Shown in pieces: positions 60,660 through 64,000 of a stretch of DNA of 64,000 nucleotides (its first letter is position 1; each line of letters begins with the position of its first letter). Below the pieces are notes generated by a model that worked only from the letters and a program-made list of their open reading frames with translations, was not told where the DNA came from and searched no databases. Origin of the DNA: Oscillospiraceae bacterium (GTDB lineage: Bacteria; Bacillota; Clostridia; Oscillospirales; Oscillospiraceae); contig JAFWGE010000003.1 in the NCBI GenBank assembly GCA_017512485.1, forward strand, positions 22,999 through 86,998, read 5' to 3'. A program made the translations under genes and the position numbers.

Positions 60660-61463
60660 TCATTCGATGGGGATCCACGCTTCAAAGTAGCCCCACAGTT
60701 CACCATCCTCACAGACACTGGCCAGGAGGGTGCCTCTGGCAGGACCGGTGAAATCCAGTCCGTTCTCCTTGGCGTAATCGACCGCGTGGCTTAGCATACG
60801 GGGGCCGAACATCCCCTTGCCGGAGCTGCGGCACACTGTGTGGAGACTCTTTACGGCACTCAGCCGTATCATCGGAGGTTCCGGCTTCGTTCCAAGTTTT
60901 TCAATATAGTCATCGGAGATGAAATAACCCCACCTGTAGTCGCTGGGATCTTCCCCGCACAGGGCACGTTCGCTGAGTTCGAAATATCTGTGGTTGTAAG
61001 GCATCAGTTCCAACCATCTGCGGGCGTAGGGTTCCAGATCCTCAGTGTCGGGGTATTCGTCGCCGTAGCGGTTGAGGAAACAGGCTCCGGAGGGACTAAC
61101 TTCCACGTTGCAGGATCCCAGAAGCTTTATTCGTTCCATTCCCAGGCGGTGCTCCGCAGAGCGCTGAAGCAACAGTTCGCAGCGCTTTATGGTGCTCTCC
61201 AGTTCCTCCTCCTTAGCCAGGAACATGTCCGTTATATCCGATGCGGAGTAACTGCGGACCATGTCGGAGATCTGGTCCAGAGAAAAGCCGAAGTTCTTGA
61301 ACCATAGGCAATCCAAAAGGAAATTGATATCCCAGGAGTCGTAATAACGGTAGTCGTTGTACTTGCCCTTCTGGGGAGCCACTACTCCCTTTTTCTCGTA
61401 ATACCTCAGAAGGTCGGTCGAGATACCCAGGACTCGGGCTACTTCTCCTATTCTGTATTTCAC
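60660..61463 (-). CDS. MerR-family regulator with effector-binding domain
   Basis: The 267-residue protein has an N-terminal MerR winged helix (MKYRIGEVARVLGISTDLLRYYEKKG), a coiled-coil dimerisation helix (about 80-115) and a C-terminal domain of BmrR/GyrI-like type that would bind a small molecule (ligand). It is on the opposite strand inside the cluster and shares an intergenic region with the cyclase gene. A ligand from the aromatic pathway is the obvious inducer, but this is inference. Confidence 0.9.
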   Translation of the reverse strand: MKYRIGEVARVLGISTDLLRYYEKKGVVAPQKGKYNDYRYYDSWDINFLLDCLWFKNFGFSLDQISDMVRSYSASDITDMFLAKEEELESTIKRCELLLQRSAEHRLGMERIKLLGSCNVEVSPSGACFLNRYGDEYPDTEDLEPYARRWLELMPYNHRYFELSERALCGEDPSDYRWGYFISDDYIEKLGTKPEPPMIRLSAVKSLHTVCRSSGKGMFGPRMLSHAVDYAKENGLDFTGPARGTLLASVCEDGELWGYFEAWIPIE

Positions 61464-61538
61464 GGCAGCACCCCCGGTCTATGGCCGCTGTACCGTAGCA
61501 GTACGGTGCGTCATGCGGCGCGTATATAGGTTAGATAA

Positions 61539-61591
61539 TTGTCATACATATAGATACTTTCATTATACCTCTTACCGGAGCGATAGTTCAA
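61539..61591. promoter_or_regulatory. Overlapping promoters of the cyclase and merR genes
   Basis: Plus strand: TTGTCA (61539-61544), 19-bp spacer, TATACC (61564-61569), reading into the cyclase gene. Minus strand: TTGAAC (61586-61591), 18-bp spacer, TATAAT (61562-61567), reading into merR. The two -10 elements overlap, so polymerase binding is mutually exclusive. The 19-bp plus-strand spacer again suggests MerR activation, though no clear dyad is seen. Confidence 0.55.
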
Positions 61592-61655
61592 CACTTTTTT
61601 ATCGCATCCCGGGGGAGTTCACCTACTCGTCTATTTTTTGAATGGAGGAAAAATC

Positions 61656-62588
61656 ATGGCGTACATGCCCCTTGACAAGAGCAAACTGTATCTCGAGACC
61701 GAAAAAATGACAAAAATATGGGATCTGAGCCAGCCCTGGGGCTGGGACACCCCCCTTTGGCCCTTCCCCGGAGCCCGCAGCGACCTGAACTTCCCCCGCG
61801 GACAGTATCTTGAGCGCTTCCACAAGAGGACCAACACCTATACCGGTACGCTGCATGCAGCTACCCATTGCGACGCCCCCAACCACACCCTTCACGAGGA
61901 GGAGGTTGACCGCGCCCGTTACGGCTATACCCTGGCGGAGATGCGCTTGGAGCATGCCATAGGCACCGGCGTTATAGTGGACCTCACCTGGATGTACGAT
62001 GAGTTCGAAAAGGCCTTCAACGCTGCCGGCGGTGACCCTGCCAAGATGGGTGAGTGGGCAGAGACCCCCGATAAGAAGGGTGCCATCTGGCACATAATTA
62101 CCCCCGATGACGTACAGAAGGCCCTGGACAAGGACGGCCTGGAGATTCGCCCCAACGACTTCGTGGTGCTGAACACCGGCTTCCACCGTTTCTGGAGGAT
62201 CAACAACGACAAGTACTTCAACTACTACCCTGGCAACAGCCCGGAACTGGCCTACTGGCTGCTTTACGAGAAGAAGATAAAAGCTATAGCCGGCACCTAT
62301 GGCGCATCCGACTCCTGCGTATGGCATTGTCCCTGCAAAGAGCAGATGCCCTGGCTATACAACAACTATAAGCTGGCCACCGGCCGCGACATCGACGTCG
62401 ACTATCCCGACTATGAGCCCTGCCACCGCCTGTTCGGCCAGCACGGCCTCATGGCTATAGAGAACGCCGGCGGCGATATAGATCAGGTTACCGGCAAGCG
62501 CATGATCCTTGCCGCGTTCCCCTTCCGCTGCGAGGCTGCCGACGGCGGCATGGTACGTCTTGTCGCCTGGGAAGAGGGCTCTTTCTAA
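61656..62588 (+). CDS. Cyclase-family hydrolase, candidate dihydrophloroglucinol cyclohydrolase
   Basis: The 310-residue member of the cyclase family has its metal site at HAATHCDAPNH (67-77) and a conserved IVDLTWM and DFVVLNTGFHRFWR. It should hydrolyse a C-C bond of a cyclic diketone; in the phloroglucinol pathway the Mn-dependent DPGC opens dihydrophloroglucinol to 3-hydroxy-5-oxohexanoate. It is longer than kynurenine formamidases and than the other cyclase gene in this window. ATG 61656 follows GGAGG; ATG 61638 has no ribosome site. It is followed by the dehydrogenase after 84 bases. Confidence 0.9.
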   Translation: MAYMPLDKSKLYLETEKMTKIWDLSQPWGWDTPLWPFPGARSDLNFPRGQYLERFHKRTNTYTGTLHAATHCDAPNHTLHEEEVDRARYGYTLAEMRLEHAIGTGVIVDLTWMYDEFEKAFNAAGGDPAKMGEWAETPDKKGAIWHIITPDDVQKALDKDGLEIRPNDFVVLNTGFHRFWRINNDKYFNYYPGNSPELAYWLLYEKKIKAIAGTYGASDSCVWHCPCKEQMPWLYNNYKLATGRDIDVDYPDYEPCHRLFGQHGLMAIENAGGDIDQVTGKRMILAAFPFRCEAADGGMVRLVAWEEGSF

Positions 62589-62624
62589 TAAAGCCGGGCC
62601 AGGCCCGATCAAAAAAGATAATCT

Positions 62625-62652
62625 CTGTCCCGCCGTGTAACAGGCGGGACAG
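62625..62652 (+). other. Intergenic hairpin between the cyclase and dehydrogenase genes
   Basis: A perfect 10-bp stem CTGTCCCGCC / GGCGGGACAG with an 8-base loop and no T run. It may stabilise or process the message or tune the second gene. Confidence 0.5.
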
Positions 62653-62672
62653 ATGAATGAAGGGATGCAGAA

Positions 62673-63638
62673 ATGAAAACATTGGAAGACATCAAGAAAA
62701 TAGCGGTACTGGGAGCCGGGACAATGGGTCCCGGAATTGCCCAGACTTTCGCTATGGGCGGCTACGAGGTAACCATGTGGACCCGCAGCGAGGCCACGAG
62801 GGAGAAGGCCAAGGCCTCTCTTAAGACAAGCCTGGAGACTTTTGCCCAGGAGGGCGAGATAAAAGAGGAAGATGTGGATAAGATTTATTCCCACATCAAC
62901 TTCAAACTCACTGTCCCAGAGGCCATAGACGGCGCTGACTTCATTATGGAGACCATAGTCGAGAAAAAAGAGGCTAAGCAGGAATTGTACGCCCAGATAG
63001 CCGAGACCGTGAAAGACGACGTTATAATCGCCTCCAACACGTCCGCCCTGAACATTTTTGAGGTAGTTCCCGAGAAACTTCTTCCTCAGCAGATCATCTG
63101 CCATTGGTATTCTCCCCCGCAGCTCATCCCCCTGGTGGAAGTAGTAAAGAGCGAGCAGGCTCCCCAGGAGTACGCGGATATAGCTATGGCCATGCTGAAG
63201 AAGTGCGGCAAGACCGCAGTGCTTATGAAGAAGTTCATCCGCGGCTATATAGTGAACCGCCTGCAGCAGTGCCTCAACCGCGAGGTGTTCTACCTCATGG
63301 ACAACGGCTACTGCGACGCCGAGGCCATTGACCTGGCGGCTAAGGCTTCCTTTATACCCAGAGCGGTTGTGCTGGGCCTTCTTAAGAGGGCGGATTTCGG
63401 CGGCCTGGACATGACGGCAAACAACTACCGCAACCACAGCTACACCATGCCTGAGCACGGCGACGAGATGCCCAAGACCCTTGAGGCTCTTGTTGATGCC
63501 GGTAACCTGGGTATAAAGACGGGCAAGGGCTTCTACGACTATGAAGGGATAGATATCGACCAGCTGAAGGTAAAACGTGATAAGCAGCTGTTTGAGGTGT
63601 TCCGTCTGGCCAAGAAGTTTATGGATGACCCCGTGTAA
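62673..63638 (+). CDS. 3-hydroxyacyl-CoA dehydrogenase family protein, candidate 3-hydroxy-5-oxohexanoate dehydrogenase
   Basis: The 321-residue enzyme has the NAD-binding GAGTMGPGIA (14-23), the catalytic His in CHWYSPPQLIPLVEVV and the C-terminal 3HCDH helices with KGFYDYEG. The usual CoA-binding features cannot be judged by eye. In the pathway proposed here it oxidises (S)-3-hydroxy-5-oxohexanoate to triacetate, acting on a free acid. It uses no TTA, CTA or TCA codons, as the long antisense frame over it shows. It ends the cluster, before an IS element. Confidence 0.9.
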   Translation: MKTLEDIKKIAVLGAGTMGPGIAQTFAMGGYEVTMWTRSEATREKAKASLKTSLETFAQEGEIKEEDVDKIYSHINFKLTVPEAIDGADFIMETIVEKKEAKQELYAQIAETVKDDVIIASNTSALNIFEVVPEKLLPQQIICHWYSPPQLIPLVEVVKSEQAPQEYADIAMAMLKKCGKTAVLMKKFIRGYIVNRLQQCLNREVFYLMDNGYCDAEAIDLAAKASFIPRAVVLGLLKRADFGGLDMTANNYRNHSYTMPEHGDEMPKTLEALVDAGNLGIKTGKGFYDYEGIDIDQLKVKRDKQLFEVFRLAKKFMDDPV

Positions 63639-63769
63639 GCTGTCTGTTGGGAACAGTGCGTATTTGAGATTTAAGGCGGCGATCACGGCCGATAAGTAAG
63701 ACTGCTCTACCGTTCTGTAGAGCACGGCGCAGAAAAAAGGCACCGGACACCCTCCAAGGGGGGTGCAGC

Positions 63770-64000
63770 TGTCAAGCAAAAGTAGACAAACAAAAAGAAG
63801 AAGCTAAGAGAAGCCCAGTTCGGTCCTGTACTGAACTGGGCTTTTGTAGCCCAGAGCAGCATGACGGCGCCGGTAGTTGAAGTATGAAACATACTGATCA
63901 AGGAGCGCCGGCACATCCTGTGCATGGTCCAGGTCGAAGTCCAAATAGAGTTCTTCCTTCATCCAACCATTTAATGCCTCAATAATTGGATTATCTGTAG
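63770..64000 (-). mobile_element. IS3-family (IS150-type) insertion sequence, one end only
   Basis: The transposase C-terminus lies inside, and an end resembling an IS3 terminus (TGTCAAGCAAAAGTAGACA reading in from about 63770) lies outside the coding stop. The left boundary is an estimate because the other terminal repeat and the target duplication are off the window. The element is 132 bases from the last pathway gene. Confidence 0.7.
63804..64000 (-). CDS. IS3-family transposase OrfB, C-terminal part
   Basis: The minus-strand frame, open at the edge, encodes DNPIIEALNGWMKEELY (with the third catalytic Glu of the DDE triad), YVSYFNYRRRHAALGYKSP and QYRTELGF before TAG, the typical end of IS150-type integrase-like transposases. 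Only the last 65 residues are visible, so whether the element is complete is unknown. Confidence 0.92.
   Translation of the reverse strand, partial: TDNPIIEALNGWMKEELYLDFDLDHAQDVPALLDQYVSYFNYRRRHAALGYKSPVQYRTELGFS

Noticed and set aside
63703-63724. Terminator after the 3HCDH gene (TGCTCTAC/GTAGAGCA)
   Set aside because: The stem is perfect, but no T run follows on the plus strand and the site lies beside the IS end, so I do not call it a terminator.
62355-63779. 474-codon minus-strand open frame over the 3HCDH gene
   Set aside because: It is codon-aligned with the sense gene and exists because that gene avoids TTA, CTA and TCA. Its sequence has no protein-family features. The similar frames over the other pathway genes are shadows for the same reason.
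1-64000. CRISPR arrays, tRNA and rRNA genes
   Set aside because: No regularly spaced repeats, no T-loop-like GGTTCGAATCC pattern in a cloverleaf setting and no rRNA signature were seen on either strand. A tRNAscan and CRISPR search would settle this.

Overview
The window reads as chromosome of a strictly anaerobic, fairly GC-rich Firmicute. It is most like the gut Oscillospiraceae (Flavonifractor, Lawsonibacter or Intestinimonas type). Support comes from clostridial gene orders (efp plus CD1247-type protein; cdaA-cdaR; yicC-remA-gmk-rpoZ-priA-def-fmt-rsmB-rlmN-prpC-prkC-rsgA), families typical of this group (DUF5685, CD1247 N-terminal domain, DUF6120, BspA-like LRR_5 proteins), an anaerobic (class III) ribonucleotide reductase, rubrerythrin and several corrinoid-type methyltransferase folds. 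No rRNA, tRNA or CRISPR array was seen. The species name is an inference.

Layout. 1-7 kb: accessory surface or unknown genes: a truncated LRR_5 protein and a DUF2201/VWA protein (minus), then a zinc-ribbon transglutaminase, a MoaF-like protein and a cyclase-family hydrolase (plus). 6.8-7.7 kb: an AT-rich graveyard of decayed genes. 7.7-11.7 kb: an asymmetric heterodimeric ABC exporter on the minus strand, preceded by a 30-codon leader ORF and an intrinsic terminator, an attenuation arrangement like that of bmrB-bmrCD. 11.8-14.4 kb: a YczE-type membrane protein, a frameshifted rubrerythrin, efp and a CD1247-type protein. 14.5-31.8 kb: one nearly unbroken plus-strand run of housekeeping genes (c-di-AMP synthesis, J-domain protein, YicC, RemA, Gmk, omega, PriA, deformylase, formyltransferase, RNA methylases, Ser/Thr phosphatase and PASTA kinase, RsgA). 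32-40 kb: a URO-D-fold methyltransferase, two CNNM/HlyC paralogues, coaX, an ECF S component behind a structured leader, an aminotransferase and a YdeI-like protein. 40-45 kb (minus): an ArsR-CobW GTPase-radical SAM operon, and a second URO-D-fold gene with a PAP2 phosphatase behind a perfect consensus promoter. 45-57 kb: a secreted LRR_5 protein; nrdG-nrdD-trxB with NrdR boxes, in which NrdD carries its own C-terminal thioredoxin-like domain; a hairpin-rich leader before a DUF2284 gene and ohrR; then dusB-sigma-anti-sigma (minus) and a flavoprotein (minus).

57.4-63.7 kb is the most interesting part: thiolase, beta-keto-acid cleavage enzyme (BKACE), SDR, a MerR regulator on the opposite strand, a cyclase-family hydrolase and a 3-hydroxyacyl-CoA-dehydrogenase-like protein. 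Together these match, family by family, the fermentative phloroglucinol pathway: reductase, dihydrophloroglucinol cyclohydrolase, 3-hydroxy-5-oxohexanoate dehydrogenase, triacetate acetoacetate-lyase, thiolase. The aromatic ring would be reduced, hydrolytically opened and cut to acetyl-CoA units. The first gene has a promoter with a 19-bp spacer holding a dyad, the signature of MerR control. The codon use of this block is extremely biased, suggesting high expression. An IS3-family element begins just downstream and runs off the window.
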